From Streptomyces sp. MspMP-M5 (GTDB lineage: Bacteria > Actinomycetota > Actinomycetes > Streptomycetales > Streptomycetaceae), in the NCBI RefSeq assembly GCF_000373585.1, contig NZ_KB891883.1, positions 78,927 through 142,926 on the forward strand: 64,000 bases of DNA, in the 5' to 3' direction. The notes beneath the pieces were generated by a model, which ran no database searches, was not told the origin of the DNA, and saw only the letters and a list, made by a program, of their open reading frames with translations. Positions 32,923 through 42,900 of the stretch are shown here, piece by piece. Position 1 is the first letter of the stretch, and each line of letters starts with the position of its first letter. A program made the translations under genes and the position numbers.

Positions 32923-33747
32923 TCACTCGGCGATGCCCCGTGTGAGCAGGACGGCGGTGACGAACCTGCGGTAGAGGCGGATCGGGTCCTCGTCGGTCAG
33001 GCGGACGGTGACGGCGTCGGCGCGTTCGATGCCGTTGATCCAGGTGGCCATCTCCGCAAGATCGGGGTTGCGGAAACGTACGGTGAGCGTGGCCGGCAGC
33101 GCGATGCTCGGCGGGGTGGCCTGGGGCAGGGCGCGCACCGCTTCGTGGGCGACCTGGCGTATCAGTGCGCGGGCCTCGGTGGGGTGCAGACTGTCGGCGG
33201 CGAACCGGGACACCGACGACTTGACCACGGCGCTGTGGATGCCCGGGCAGAACGGCTCGATCTCGGCGGCCGTCGTGTCGTCCCCGGTGATCAGCACCAC
33301 GGGTACGCCGTGCCCGCGCGCCACCAGTGCGTTGATCCCGCTCTCCCCCGCGGTGACTCCGTTGAGCAGCACCTCGCTGATCGCCAGCGGGTTGTAGGTG
33401 TGCGAGAGGGTGGCCGGCCCGCCCGCCATCGAGCCGTGGTACGAGACGAAGAAGACGCCGTCGAACGACGAGTCGAGGCCCTGCATCATGTACAGGGGTT
33501 TGTGCCGGCCGGAGAGGTAACGCGCCCGGCCGGCCAGGGCGTCGGGGCGCAGGTTCGCCATCTTCCCGTGCGAGTCGTTGACCAGGAACCCGGTCGCGCC
33601 GCCGGCCATGGCCCCCTCGATGGCGGCGTTGACCTCCTGTTGTAACAGGCCCCGGTAGTGGGCGTATTCGGGCTCCGGCGGCCGGCACTGCGTCCAGTCG
33701 ACGACGCCTGCGGTGCCTTCCATGTCGGACGACACAAAGATCCTCAC
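32923..33747 (-). CDS. M55-family zinc D-aminopeptidase (DppA-like)
   Basis: A 274-residue peptidase whose metal and catalytic residues fall at almost the same numbers as in Bacillus DppA. Asp8 and Glu10 lie in VSSDMEGTAG, His60 in VNDSHGKM, His104 in VSYHGSM, His115 in LSHTYNP and Glu135 in AGESGIN. DppA forms a decameric ring that releases D-amino acids from D-peptides, so this enzyme probably recycles D-alanyl peptides from the cell wall. The GTG at 33747 has GGAG six bases upstream and gives the family N-terminus (VRIFVSSDMEG). Longer starts are less likely. No dpp-type peptide transporter lies beside it. Confidence 0.88.
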   Translation of the reverse strand: MRIFVSSDMEGTAGVVDWTQCRPPEPEYAHYRGLLQQEVNAAIEGAMAGGATGFLVNDSHGKMANLRPDALAGRARYLSGRHKPLYMMQGLDSSFDGVFFVSYHGSMAGGPATLSHTYNPLAISEVLLNGVTAGESGINALVARGHGVPVVLITGDDTTAAEIEPFCPGIHSAVVKSSVSRFAADSLHPTEARALIRQVAHEAVRALPQATPPSIALPATLTVRFRNPDLAEMATWINGIERADAVTVRLTDEDPIRLYRRFVTAVLLTRGIAE

Positions 33748-33877
33748 AAGCAGCTCCACGTGTGCGGCGGGGTGGTGCGGTGCTGTGCCGTGCTGTCGTT
33801 TCGACCTACCCCGTTGCACGTCCGGTGCACCCTGGAGATGGCTTGCGGCGTGGACTGCCTTCCTTTTGGCCGGAGGG

Positions 33878-34297
33878 TCAGGCGGCGGCGAGGGAGACCT
33901 CGGTCGACTTGATCAGCGCGACGACGGAGGTCCCGGAGGCCAGGCCGAGGGCCTCGACGGCGTCCTTGGTGATGGCGGCGGTCAGTTCGCCGCCCTCCAC
34001 GGTGACCTTCACCGAGCCCATGGCCTCGCCGGTCGTGACGTCGGCGACGGTGCCGGGAATCTGGTTGCGGATCGAGACGCCTTCGACCGGACCGGTTGCG
34101 AGGGCGACCTCGGTTGACTTCACCAGGGCCCTGACGGCGGAGCCCTCGGCCAGCCCCAGGTCCTTGACGGCATCGGCGGTGATGGCGGCGGTGATGTCCT
34201 GACCGCCCGCCAGGCGCACCTTCACGGAAGCCATGGCCGCACCGATGGTGACAGCGGTGACGGTACCGGGAATCTGGTTGCGAATGGACATACCCAT
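33878..34297 (-). CDS. Tandem Mop-domain molybdate-binding protein
   Basis: A 139-residue protein made of two Mop/TOBE domains of about 68 residues each. The repeat is plain: SIRNQIPGTV opens both halves, followed by SVKV, TAAIT.DAV..LGL and KSTEV. Mop proteins oligomerise and store or buffer molybdate or tungstate in the cytoplasm. The ATG at 34297 has GAGAGGGG eight bases upstream. The molybdenum-dependent nitrate reductase at 39984-44243 lies in the same window, but there is no operon link. No modABC transporter is visible. Confidence 0.88.
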   Translation of the reverse strand: MGMSIRNQIPGTVTAVTIGAAMASVKVRLAGGQDITAAITADAVKDLGLAEGSAVRALVKSTEVALATGPVEGVSIRNQIPGTVADVTTGEAMGSVKVTVEGGELTAAITKDAVEALGLASGTSVVALIKSTEVSLAAA

Positions 34298-34994
34298 AGC
34301 TTGAACCCCTCTCGAATCCGGAATCGGAATAGCGGGCACTTTATGGCCGCCATCGCGACCGACAGTATCGGATGGAAAACCCGGCCATCGTGATCGTGTC
34401 ACATCCGCCAACCGAATGCGCGGAGCTGCCTGGCACATTCCGCACAAGGTCACCCACCGGGTCAGACGTAGGGCCGTTCCTGGCGAGGAACTCGACGCTG
34501 ACCTGGACCTATCGATACGTCCAGGCCGTCGGGTCCCCCTCCAACTCCCTCTCCGCAGCGGGACAATGCCCGTCGCATGGCAAAAGAGACCCTGCGGGCC
34601 TTTTCGTGGCGGCAGCTGCGGTACCAAATCCTCGACTGGCTCGGAATTTGCCAATCCGCGGGAAATTCCGAAAGGGAGACAGGTAGGAAGTCAGGAAGCG
34701 GGGCGAGTTCACTGGACGGTGGTTTGCGCCTTCGGGGGTCAGACGGCGCCAGTTGATCGAGGGTGCCGACCACCGAACGCTCGCTGTGGCTCCTCGGCGT
34801 CCCCCACGGGGCAGACTGATCTCAGGGCGTCCGGTACACGCCGGGGCCCGGTGACGCACCGGGATCATCCGTCCGGCGGAGTTCCCGGCCGGGGCGCGGC
34901 TCGTTGCTCAACGCACGAGCACCGTAAGCGCCTTGTCTTCGCTCGTTGCTGTCTCCCCGGCGCTGGGTTCGGTGTGGCGCCAGATGGAGGACGC
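34298..34994. other. Region without a recognisable gene upstream of the Mop gene
   Basis: About 700 bases hold the promoter of the Mop gene but no open frame with proper codon bias. AT content is higher than in flanking genes around 34320-34400 and 34610-34690. No molybdenum-cofactor riboswitch was recognised. Confidence 0.4.
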
Positions 34995-35120
34995 ATGTCA
35001 CAGCTGCTGCGGGTGCAGTGCTTCAACGTGTCCCGGGACGGTTTCGGTCTCGACCGTTTCCCTCTGGAGTCGGTGCCCAGCGCCAGCGGGGTCACGCACC
35101 CGCTGTTCTGGAGGCGTTGA
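34995..35120 (+). pseudogene. Remnant of a RibD/dihydrofolate-reductase-like gene (N-terminus only)
   Basis: ATG at 34995 with GGAGG four bases upstream (34986-34990) opens a frame of only 41 codons. It begins LLRVQCFNVSRDGFG, the first beta strand and 'SLDGF'-type turn of RibD-C/dihydrofolate-reductase-family proteins common in Streptomyces. The frame then departs from the family and stops at 35118-35120. A good ribosome site on a stub suggests recent decay by deletion. Alternatively it is a small peptide gene. Confidence 0.4.
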
Positions 35121-35532
35121 GCACCCACATACGGTCACCCGCGCAGGGCGCATGCCGAGATCGGCGGGTGACGTCATGCCGGCCTTGTCGCCCGCATCGC
35201 GCATGGGGTCAGGTGCGCAGCGGCCGTCCCGCGGGTTCCGCGGGGCGGGCGCCGCACGTGGTCGGCGAGGTTGGGGCCGGGCCGCGGCCGCGGTGAGCGG
35301 TGGCCGCGGCCCGGTGGTGTGCCGGTCCCCGCTCAGGCGGCGAAGGGGGCCAGGTGGTGGAAGCCCCCCCGGTAGAAGTTCAGCGCGTCGCCGCCCGGTG
35401 CGCGAAGGCGGCCGCCGGGGACGTGCGGTTCCGGGCCGTGGTGACCTGCTGACCGGCCGCCGGCACTGCTCGTGGCGGGAATCGCCGCCGGTCAGAGCCG
35501 GTGCGTTGTCGGATGGTCGAGGGCGGGAAAGA
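35121..35532. other. Degenerate stretch between two gene remnants
   Basis: No gene recognised. It lies between the reductase remnant and the sigma-factor remnant and may mark the deletion scar of both. Confidence 0.35.
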
Positions 35533-35880
35533 ATCTTCGGCGCCGATGTGGAGAACGGCGCATCGGCACCGATCGTGATCCTCTACCGCCTTCTGGAGCA
35601 GGTCTCGCCCAATCCGATGGTTTCGCTCAACCACGCCGTGGCCGCGGCCATGGCACACGGTCCGCGGGCGGGCCTGGAACTGCTGCGGCCGCTGGAGGAG
35701 GACGACCGGGTGGCCGACCACCACCGGCTGCGCGCCGTGCGCGGTCATCTGCTGGAGATGGCCGGTGACCGCGACGCGGCCCGCGAGAGCTACCGGGAGG
35801 CGGCGCGCCGTACCGCCAGCCTCCCCGAGCGGCGGTTCCTGGAGTCCCGGGCGGACGGCCTGAGCGACCCCGCCGGCTGA
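35533..35880 (+). pseudogene. C-terminal remnant of an ECF sigma factor (DUF6596-type)
   Basis: About 115 codons match the C-terminal extension of the large ECF sigma factors with a DUF6596-like tail. They are ILYRLLEQVSPNPMVSLNHAVA, then AMAHGPRAGLELL, HHRLRAVRGHLLEMAGD, AARESYREAARRT and a terminal FLESRA. The sigma-2 and sigma-4 regions that should precede them are absent upstream in all frames. It is therefore a 5'-deleted remnant. A GTG at 35548 could in principle start a short protein, but no ribosome site supports it. Confidence 0.65.
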
Positions 35881-35980
35881 TCCGCGACTACACCACCGTC
35901 AGCGGAAACCCGGCGGGTCCGTGAGCAGATGGCTCCTCGTACCGCGTCCCCGACCTCCTGCTCGGCGTGGGAGACTCCGG

Positions 35981-36844
35981 TCAGACGCGGTCGGCGGCGA
36001 TGAGGAGGTAGTGGAAGCTGCCCTCGCGGTATGCGGTCAGGAAGGGGTCCTCGACCCCGGTGGCGAGGGAGGACTGGGCGCGCAGCTCCCAGTACGGAAT
36101 GGTGGCCGCCGTGAGGTCGACGACGTTCATGGGCACCAGGCCGTTGGCGGCGAGCGCCTTGAAGTAGGCGCTGCGGGGGTGGATGTTGCAGGTGTAGTGC
36201 TCGTCGATCCGGCTGACCGCCTTGGAACGGCCGCCGGTCACGTCGTTGTAGCAGCCCGTGATGACGACATAGCGGCCGCCGAAGGCCAGTTGGCGCGCGT
36301 GCTCGGCGAAGAGCGCGAACAGGTCGACGTACATGGTGGACTCGTTGTTCCAGATGCCCTGGAAGGCTCCGCTCGGGAAGCCGGTGTCCAGCATGTTGCG
36401 GAAGTGGTAGCGCACCTTGTCGTCCACCCCGCGCTTACGTGCCTGGCCGTTGGCGAAGTCGACCTGTGCCTGGGAGATGGACACCCCGTCGACCTGGCAG
36501 CCGAAGCGCGCGTTGGCCATGATGCTGCTGCCGCCGCGGCCGCAGCCGGCGTCGAGGAGGCGGTGCTCGGGCGCGATGGGGCCGAGGTGGTCGAGGAGGG
36601 TGTCGGCCTGTGCCGACTCCAGTCGGTGCAGCTCCTCGATGATGCGGGCGTCGCGGGTCTCCTCAGGCCCTTCCAGGACCGAGGGGTCGTAGTCGCCGAG
36701 CCCGTAGTGGTGGTGGTACAGGCCGTCGACATCGCCCAGGCTCAGGTTGACCGGGTCCTTCTCGTTGTTCCAGTACTCAGCGACGGACTTCTGGTAGGCC
36801 GTGCGCAGCACCGGCGCCGCGGAGGAGAGGGGGGTGGTGGTCAT
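35981..36844 (-). CDS. Geranyl diphosphate 2-C-methyltransferase (2-methylisoborneol pathway)
   Basis: A 287-residue SAM-dependent methyltransferase that converts GPP to 2-methyl-GPP, the first committed step to 2-methylisoborneol. It carries the family N-terminus SVAEYWNNEKDPVNLSLGDVDG and HHHYGLGD. SAM motif I is LLDAGCGRGGSSIMA. Also present are FGCQVDGVSISQAQ, WNNESTMYVD and the C-terminal EGSFHYLLIAADRV. Members of this family are close in sequence across Streptomyces, and the match in length and motifs is strong. The ATG at 36844 has AAGGAG upstream. It is the last gene of the encapsulin-synthase-methyltransferase operon. Confidence 0.92.
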   Translation of the reverse strand: MTTTPLSSAAPVLRTAYQKSVAEYWNNEKDPVNLSLGDVDGLYHHHYGLGDYDPSVLEGPEETRDARIIEELHRLESAQADTLLDHLGPIAPEHRLLDAGCGRGGSSIMANARFGCQVDGVSISQAQVDFANGQARKRGVDDKVRYHFRNMLDTGFPSGAFQGIWNNESTMYVDLFALFAEHARQLAFGGRYVVITGCYNDVTGGRSKAVSRIDEHYTCNIHPRSAYFKALAANGLVPMNVVDLTAATIPYWELRAQSSLATGVEDPFLTAYREGSFHYLLIAADRV

Positions 36845-36867
36845 GCGGGTGCTCCTTGACTGCATGC

Positions 36868-36915
36868 GGAGGGAGGGAGGGGAGGTGAAGGAAAGGGAAG
36901 TGAAGGGAGGGGAAG
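36868..36915 (+). repeat. Polypurine tract in the synthase-methyltransferase gap
   Basis: Between the two terpene genes the plus strand is almost purely A/G for about 48 bases, broken only by T at 36886 and 36901. The minus-strand mRNA is correspondingly C/U-rich and unstructured just before the methyltransferase ribosome site. Function is not known; a Rho-loading or triplex-forming role is speculative. Confidence 0.5.
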
Positions 36916-36960
36916 ACCGCGTGGGGGGGCGGTAAGGCCAACGAAAGGGGAAGGGCGGGC

Positions 36961-38163
36961 TCAGGCGTTGTGGTAGCGGAGGCTGCCGCTGTGCCATTCG
37001 CGGTTGCCGCCGAGCCAGGCCCAGACGCCCGCGAGGAAGTGGCGCAGCTGCGGCGAGCCGGTGACGGCGAGGGCCGCGGCCTCCGTCTCGAAGGTGTGCA
37101 CCAGCTCGTCGTGGATCTCCACGCTGCGTTCGACCGCCTCGTGCGGTGTGCACCCCTCCTCCGCTGCGATCACGGTGGGCAGGTTGAACTCCACGCCCGA
37201 GGAATGGTGTTCCTTGGTCATCGAGTACAGGTCGTTGACGAGGGTGCTGGCCGTGGCGGCCATGGTCACGGCGCGACGGACCGGCGGCGCGGAGTACTCG
37301 GCGGCCGCCAGCGGGTTGCCGCTGACCACGTCGACGAGGGCGATGCAGGGCAGGAAGCTGTTGATCTGACGGTGCGCCAAGTACTCGCGGACGGTGGGCA
37401 TATGGCCGCGGGAGCGCCAGGAGCCCTCCTGTCCGTAGCCCACGAAGAGGACGGCGACCTCGTGGCGGAGCCGGGCCAGCTGGGAGGGGTCCGCGTAGCC
37501 GGCCAGGTCCCGCAGTCCGGCGCGCAGCGCGACCCGTACGGGATCGCCGGCCATGTCCTGTTCCCAGGCGGGTGCGTATCCGGCCGGGAGGTGGGCGGGA
37601 TCGAGGGCCGCGTAGGCGAGGCCGAGCTGCGAGCCGAGGAGTTCGGTCCTCGATCCCATGGTCTCGTCGTCGCAGTAGTAGTCGTCCGTGGCCCACTCGG
37701 CCAGTGCGCACTTGGCCGCGGCCAGCAGCCGGTCCGGGTCGTCGCTGTCGGGGTGGGCCAGCATCATCAGGCGCCCGAAGTCGGCCGCACGCACGCGTTC
37801 GAGGCGTCCGGCGTAGAGGCCGACCTGCTCGGCCCAGTCCACCAGTCGGTCGTTGACCTCCTGGCCGAGTGCCTGGTCGTCCCGGACCGCGGGCGGGCAG
37901 TACAGCTCGGGGACACCGCTGCCGGGCCCGTCCGCCGTGCCGGAAGTGCCGCCGGCCGGTTTCCCGGCCGCGATACGGGCGGCCGAAGTGCCGAGCCCCG
38001 TCGGCCCGGTGGGCACGGCGGTGCGCACCTGCCGGAGCGTGGTGCCCGGCAGGGCCTTGGGGGCGGGAGGGCGGATTCCCCGGCCGTGGGTGAGGAGCCT
38101 GGCGGCGAGTCGCGCCACCTGGTGGTGGGCCCTGGGCGCGGCCATCCGGGACAGCTGTGACAC
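36961..38163 (-). CDS. 2-methylisoborneol synthase
   Basis: A 400-residue class I terpene synthase that cyclises 2-methyl-GPP to 2-methylisoborneol, the earthy-musty volatile. The Mg2+-binding aspartate motif is DDYYCDD (160-166) and the NSE motif is NDLYSMTKE (310-318), both intact. Residues 1-88 are a Pro/Gly/Ala/Thr-rich region of low complexity, typical of these synthases. In related systems this region directs loading into the family 2B encapsulin encoded by the preceding gene. The GTG at 38163 has GGAGAG eight bases upstream. The gene starts 30 bp after the encapsulin stop. Confidence 0.93.
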   Translation of the reverse strand: MSQLSRMAAPRAHHQVARLAARLLTHGRGIRPPAPKALPGTTLRQVRTAVPTGPTGLGTSAARIAAGKPAGGTSGTADGPGSGVPELYCPPAVRDDQALGQEVNDRLVDWAEQVGLYAGRLERVRAADFGRLMMLAHPDSDDPDRLLAAAKCALAEWATDDYYCDDETMGSRTELLGSQLGLAYAALDPAHLPAGYAPAWEQDMAGDPVRVALRAGLRDLAGYADPSQLARLRHEVAVLFVGYGQEGSWRSRGHMPTVREYLAHRQINSFLPCIALVDVVSGNPLAAAEYSAPPVRRAVTMAATASTLVNDLYSMTKEHHSSGVEFNLPTVIAAEEGCTPHEAVERSVEIHDELVHTFETEAAALAVTGSPQLRHFLAGVWAWLGGNREWHSGSLRYHNA

Positions 38164-38193
38164 CGGTTCTTCTCTCCGTTCGCGCCGTCGACG

Positions 38194-39612
38194 TCAGGAC
38201 GGGGTGTGGAAGACCTCGACGTTCTCCAGGACACCCAGCGCGTCGGGCACGAGCACGGCCGCCGAGTAGTAGGTGCTGACCAGGTAGGAGATCAGGGCCT
38301 GGTCGTTGATGCCCATGAACCGCACGTTGAGGCCCGGCTCGTACTCGTCGGGGATGCCTGTCTGGCGCAGGCCGACCACCCCTTCGTCGTCCTCGCCCAG
38401 GCGCATCGCGAGGATGGCGGACGTGCCCTCCTCCGAGACCGGGATCTTGCCGCAGGGCAGGATCGGCACGCCCCGCCAGGCAGGTACCGGGTGTCCGGCC
38501 ACCTCGGCGGTGTCGAAGGACAGGCCGCGCTTGTTGCATTCGCGGCCGAAGGCGGAGATGGCACGCGGGTGCGCGAAGAACGCCTTGGTTCCGCGCCGCA
38601 TGCTCAACAGCTCGTCCATGTCGTCCGGTGTGGGCGGGCCGGAGTGGGTGGAGATGCGCTGGCTGTGGTCGGCGTTGTGCAGCAGACCGAACTCCGGGTT
38701 GTTGACCAGCTCGGACTCCTGGCGTTCGCGCAGGGCCTCGATGGTCAGCCGCAGCTGCTGCTCGACCTGGTCCATCGGCTCGTTGTAGAGGTCGGCGACC
38801 CGGGTGTGCACCCGCAGAACCGTCTGGGCCACGCTCAACTCGTACTCGCGGGGCTCCAGTTCGTAGTCGACGAAGGTGCCCGGGATCACCGGCTCACCGG
38901 TGTGGCCGGAGGCCAGGGCGATCTCGGCCTCGCCCTTCTTGTTCTGCGGCCGTGCCTTCTCCGCCTGGCGCCGCCGGACATGCGCGCGCAACCCGTCGTT
39001 GCGGTCCGCCACTTCCTCGTACGCGGCCCGGGGCAGGGCCAGCACCGTGCACGCCGTCAGCGCACGCGCGGTGAAGTCCCACTCCCCCGGCTCCTCGGCC
39101 ACTGCCTGCCCGCCGAAGAAACCGCCGTCGGACAGCACACCGCGACGGGTCTCCTCGCTGTACCTGCCGGGGCCGACCTTCTCGACCTTGCCGCGCACGA
39201 TCAGATAGACGTGGTCGACGGCCGCACCGCGTTCGGCGATCAGCTGGCCGGGCCCGTATTGCTGCTGACGGCACCGGTCGGCGAGCGCCCGCAGCGCCTT
39301 GTCGTCCTCGAACCCGCGCAGCAGCGGAAGTTCACCGAGCTCGGCCGGGACGACCCGGACCGTGCTCCCTTCCTGGACGAAGGTGACCCGGCCGTCGCCG
39401 ACCTCGTACACCAGGCGCCGGTTGACCCGGTACGTGCCGCCCTTCACCTCCACCCAGGGCAGGGTGCGCAGCAGCCAGCGCGAGCTGGTGCCCTGCATCT
39501 GCGGGGCGGTCTTGGTGGTGGTCGCCAGGTTCCGCGCAGCGGCGATCCCGAGGCTGAGCTGTGCCCGGCCGGTCGGCTGCTCGGGCTGCTGCCGATACGC
39601 TGCGGTCGACAT
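38194..39612 (-). CDS. eshA: EshA-type family 2B encapsulin shell protein with cyclic-nucleotide-binding domain
   Basis: A 472-residue protein with an HK97-type encapsulin fold carrying an inserted Crp-like cyclic-nucleotide-binding domain. The insert spans about 90-215: [44 protein letters not shown]. Shell landmarks follow: [35 protein letters not shown], then [21 protein letters not shown] and [11 protein letters not shown]. Earlier annotations of homologues read 'Crp-family regulator', but no helix-turn-helix is present. These proteins assemble icosahedral shells that package the co-encoded terpene synthase. The ATG at 39612 has GGAAGG upstream. It is the first gene of the operon. Confidence 0.88.
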   Translation of the reverse strand: MSTAAYRQQPEQPTGRAQLSLGIAAARNLATTTKTAPQMQGTSSRWLLRTLPWVEVKGGTYRVNRRLVYEVGDGRVTFVQEGSTVRVVPAELGELPLLRGFEDDKALRALADRCRQQQYGPGQLIAERGAAVDHVYLIVRGKVEKVGPGRYSEETRRGVLSDGGFFGGQAVAEEPGEWDFTARALTACTVLALPRAAYEEVADRNDGLRAHVRRRQAEKARPQNKKGEAEIALASGHTGEPVIPGTFVDYELEPREYELSVAQTVLRVHTRVADLYNEPMDQVEQQLRLTIEALRERQESELVNNPEFGLLHNADHSQRISTHSGPPTPDDMDELLSMRRGTKAFFAHPRAISAFGRECNKRGLSFDTAEVAGHPVPAWRGVPILPCGKIPVSEEGTSAILAMRLGEDDEGVVGLRQTGIPDEYEPGLNVRFMGINDQALISYLVSTYYSAAVLVPDALGVLENVEVFHTPS

Positions 39613-39983
39613 CCTGGTCCTTCCGTGGGGGCACCTGCATCAAGAAGGAGCCCTCGGAATCACCCGGGTGGGTGACGAGAGAGGCTCCTGTTGCGTAAGT
39701 GAACCAGCGGGTAGCGATGTTGGTCGAGGCGGCCGATGGCTCAATGATCGTTTTGCGCCAGGCGCCTGATGGGCGGGAGTTCGCCAACCTCGGCGGATCA
39801 TGAGCGATACGGCAGCCTCAGATGCCCGCTATGCCACGTTAAGCCGCCCTTTGGTCAAGTCGACGCGGGCGACGGTCGAACGCACCGGACGCCCTGGGCG
39901 CCGCCGACGAGGTGGCTGATAATGCACGACCAAGCTCCGGCCCACCCCTGCCTCCTACCGCCCTGCCCGCCCCCGCATGACTG
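39613..39983 (-). promoter_or_regulatory. Upstream region of the encapsulin/2-methylisoborneol operon
   Basis: These 371 bases have no gene and must carry the operon promoter. A 7-bp inverted repeat, AGGAGCC (39646-39652) and GGCTCCT (39683-39689), lies 34-77 bases upstream of the start codon, in the expected mRNA leader. Consensus promoter elements were not clear. Confidence 0.4.
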
Positions 39984-42900
39984 TCAGTAGACGTCGCGGA
40001 CATAGCGCTTGTCCGCAGACAGGCGTCGGACGTAGGCGGCGGCTTCGCCGGCGTCCATACCACCGTGCGTGGCGGCGATGTCCTTGAGTGCCTGGTCGAC
40101 GTCCTTGGCCATGCGGCCGGCGTCGCCGCAGACATAGAAGTGGGCGCCGTCGTGGAGCCACCGCCACAGGCGGGCACCGTTCTCGCGCATCCGGTCCTGG
40201 ACATAGACCTTGTTGCGCTGGTCGCGCGAGAAGGCCAGGTCCAGGCGGTCGAGGTGGCCGGATGCCTGGTATTCCTCCAGTTCGTCGCGGTAGTAGAAGT
40301 CGGTTGCCTGGCGCTGTTCGCCGAAGAAGAGCCAGTTGGGGCCGGTGTGGCCGCGGGCCCGGCGGTCTTCGAGGAAGCCGACGAACGGCGCCACGCCGGT
40401 TCCGGGACCGACCATGATCATGGGGGTGGTGGGGTCGGCGGGCGGGCGGAAGTGCGGTGAGCGCTGCACGAAGACCTGTACGGGTCCGTCGTTGGCGCAG
40501 TCGGCGAGATAGGTCGAGCAGGTGCCCTTGCGGTCGCGGCCGAGGTCGTTGGTGTAGCGGACGACCGAGACGGTGAGGCGGACCTCGCCGGGGTGGGCGA
40601 GCGGGCTGGAGGAGATGGAGTACAGCCGGGGCTGGAGGCGCTTGAGGACGGCAGTCCACTCCGCAGCGGACGCACGGACCGGGAACTCAGCGAGGACGTC
40701 GGCTGCCTGGCGGCCCCAACTCCACTGCGCCAGCGCGTCCTTGTTGTCGGGGCGCAGGAGTCGCCTCAGGTCCTGGCTGCCGGTGCGGTCCGCCACGAAG
40801 GCCAGCAGGTCGGCGGTGAGGCGGGTGATGTCCAGGCGGGTGCGCAGCGCTTCTTCGAAGGGCAGGCGGGTGCCGTCGGCGAGTTCGACGGGTTCGTCGG
40901 GATCCAGTCCGGTGAGGGCCAGCCATTCGGTGACGAGGCCGGCGCCGTTGACCGGCCATACGCCGAGGGCGTCGCCGGCGTCGTAGGCGAGTTCGCCGTC
41001 GCGGGTGTCGAAGGCGAACTGCCGTACCTCCTTCTGGGAGCCGGGCAGGCTCAGCAGCCGGTTGCCGACGAGGAGGGTGGCGAAGGGGGCTGTCTTGGTG
41101 AAGCGGGTGGGAGTGGAGGCGGGGGCAGGAGTGGGGGTGGGTGACTGGGAGGCGGTGGGTTGCGCGGCGGGCGTCCCGGCCGTGCGCGCGGCCGCCGGAT
41201 GCCGGTCGTCAGGGGTGGCCAGGGCGGTGGTGACCTGGCCGAGCCACTGTGCGGCGGCCTCCTCGTAGTCGGGCTCGCAGTCGGTGCGGGCGAGAAGCCG
41301 GGTGGCGCCGAGCGCGTGGAACCGTTCGTCGAGGCGGCGGCCGTGGCCGCAGAAGTCGCCGTAGGAGGAGTCACCGAACGCCAGCACCGCGTAGCGGATG
41401 CCCTCCAGCGGTCCGGTGTCCGGGGCGGCGAGGGCCTGCCAGAAGTCGGCGCCGTTGTCGGGCGCGTCGCCGTCGCCGAAGGTGCTGGTGACGATCAGCA
41501 GGTCGGTGCCCGGGGCGAGCCGGGCCGGCGTGAAGTCCGCCATGGGCAGCAGTTCGGGGTCGCGGCCCGTTTCGGCGAGCCGGGCGGCGACGGTGGCCGC
41601 GAACTCCTCGGCGTTGCCGGTCTGCGAGGCCCACAGGACGACCAGGCGACGGGACGGGGCGTTGGTGCCGGTGGTCCGGGTGGCGGTCCGCGCGGGCTCG
41701 GGTGCCGGGGCGGTGGGTGCGGCGGCGCGGGAGAACATGCCGGCGAGGACGCCGTCGACCCACAGTGCGGAGTCCGGGGCGAAGGGTGCGTCGGGCGGCA
41801 GTGTGGGGATGCGCCCGTCGTGCGGGGCCACGGCGAGGCCGGAGAGATAGCCGGCGAGGTAGCGGCGTTCCGGTTCGGCCAGGGGTACGGGGGCGAGGTC
41901 GGTGAGGCCGAACAGCGTGGCGAGCGCGGGCACGGCGGCGTCCGGCGAAGTGGTGGTGACGGCCGGGTCGGGGGCGGGGTCCACGGGCGGCTCCTGGTGC
42001 GCGGCGGTCGCCGGGGCGGACTCGGGCCGGCCGCCGGGGCGGGCCGCGGGGACGGGGGCGGCCGTCTTGGCGAGGGCGACGGCGCAGACCTTGAACTCGG
42101 GTTGGAAGGAGATCGGGTCGACGGCGTCGTTGGTGACGGCGTTGACGCTGAGGTACTCGCCGAACAGGTCGTTCCAGTGGAAGGGCGCGAAGCAGGTGCC
42201 CGGCCGGACCCGGTCGGTGACGGTGGCGGGGAGTACGGCCCGGCCGCGGCGGGAGGCGACCTCGACGTGGTCGCCCTCCGCGATTCCCATGGCGTCGGCG
42301 TCCTCGGGATGGACTTCCAGGAACGGGCCGGGGTTGAGTTTCGCGAGTTTGGCGACCTTGCCGGTCTTGGTCATCGTGTGCCACTGGTGCTGGAGACGGC
42401 CGGTGTTCAGGACGAACGGGTAGTCGTCGTCGGGGAGTTCGGCCGGTGGCAGGTGCGGACGGGCGAAGAAGCGGGCGCGTCCGCTGCCGGTCGGGAAGGC
42501 CAGGCGGGGGCGGGTGCCGTCCGCGCGTTCCCGCAGGGTTTGGCTGACGCCGTCGTTGCGGTAGCGGATCGGGTTGCGGTCCGGGCCGTCGACGGTCGGG
42601 GCCGGCCACTGCACCGGTGTGCTGCGCAGCCGCTCGTAGGTCACGCCGCGCAGGTCCCAGCCGGTCCGGGGGTTCCATGCCTGTTTGAGTTCCTCGAACA
42701 CCTCCTCGGCGGAGGTGTAGGTGAAGGCATCGGCGAAGCCCATCGCGCAGGCCACCCGGGCGATCAACTGCCAGTCGGGCAGTGCCTGTCCGGGTGGGTC
42801 GACGGCCCCTTGCACCAGGGTGAGGTTCCGCTCGGAGTTGACCATGACGCCGTCGGACTCCGCCCACAGCGTCGCCGGCAGCACGACATCGGCGTAGGCG

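Noticed and set aside
38194..39612. Crp/Fnr transcription-factor annotation for the EshA-type gene
   Set aside because: It has a cyclic-nucleotide-binding domain but no helix-turn-helix. The C-terminal half matches encapsulin shell sequence and the operon context fits.
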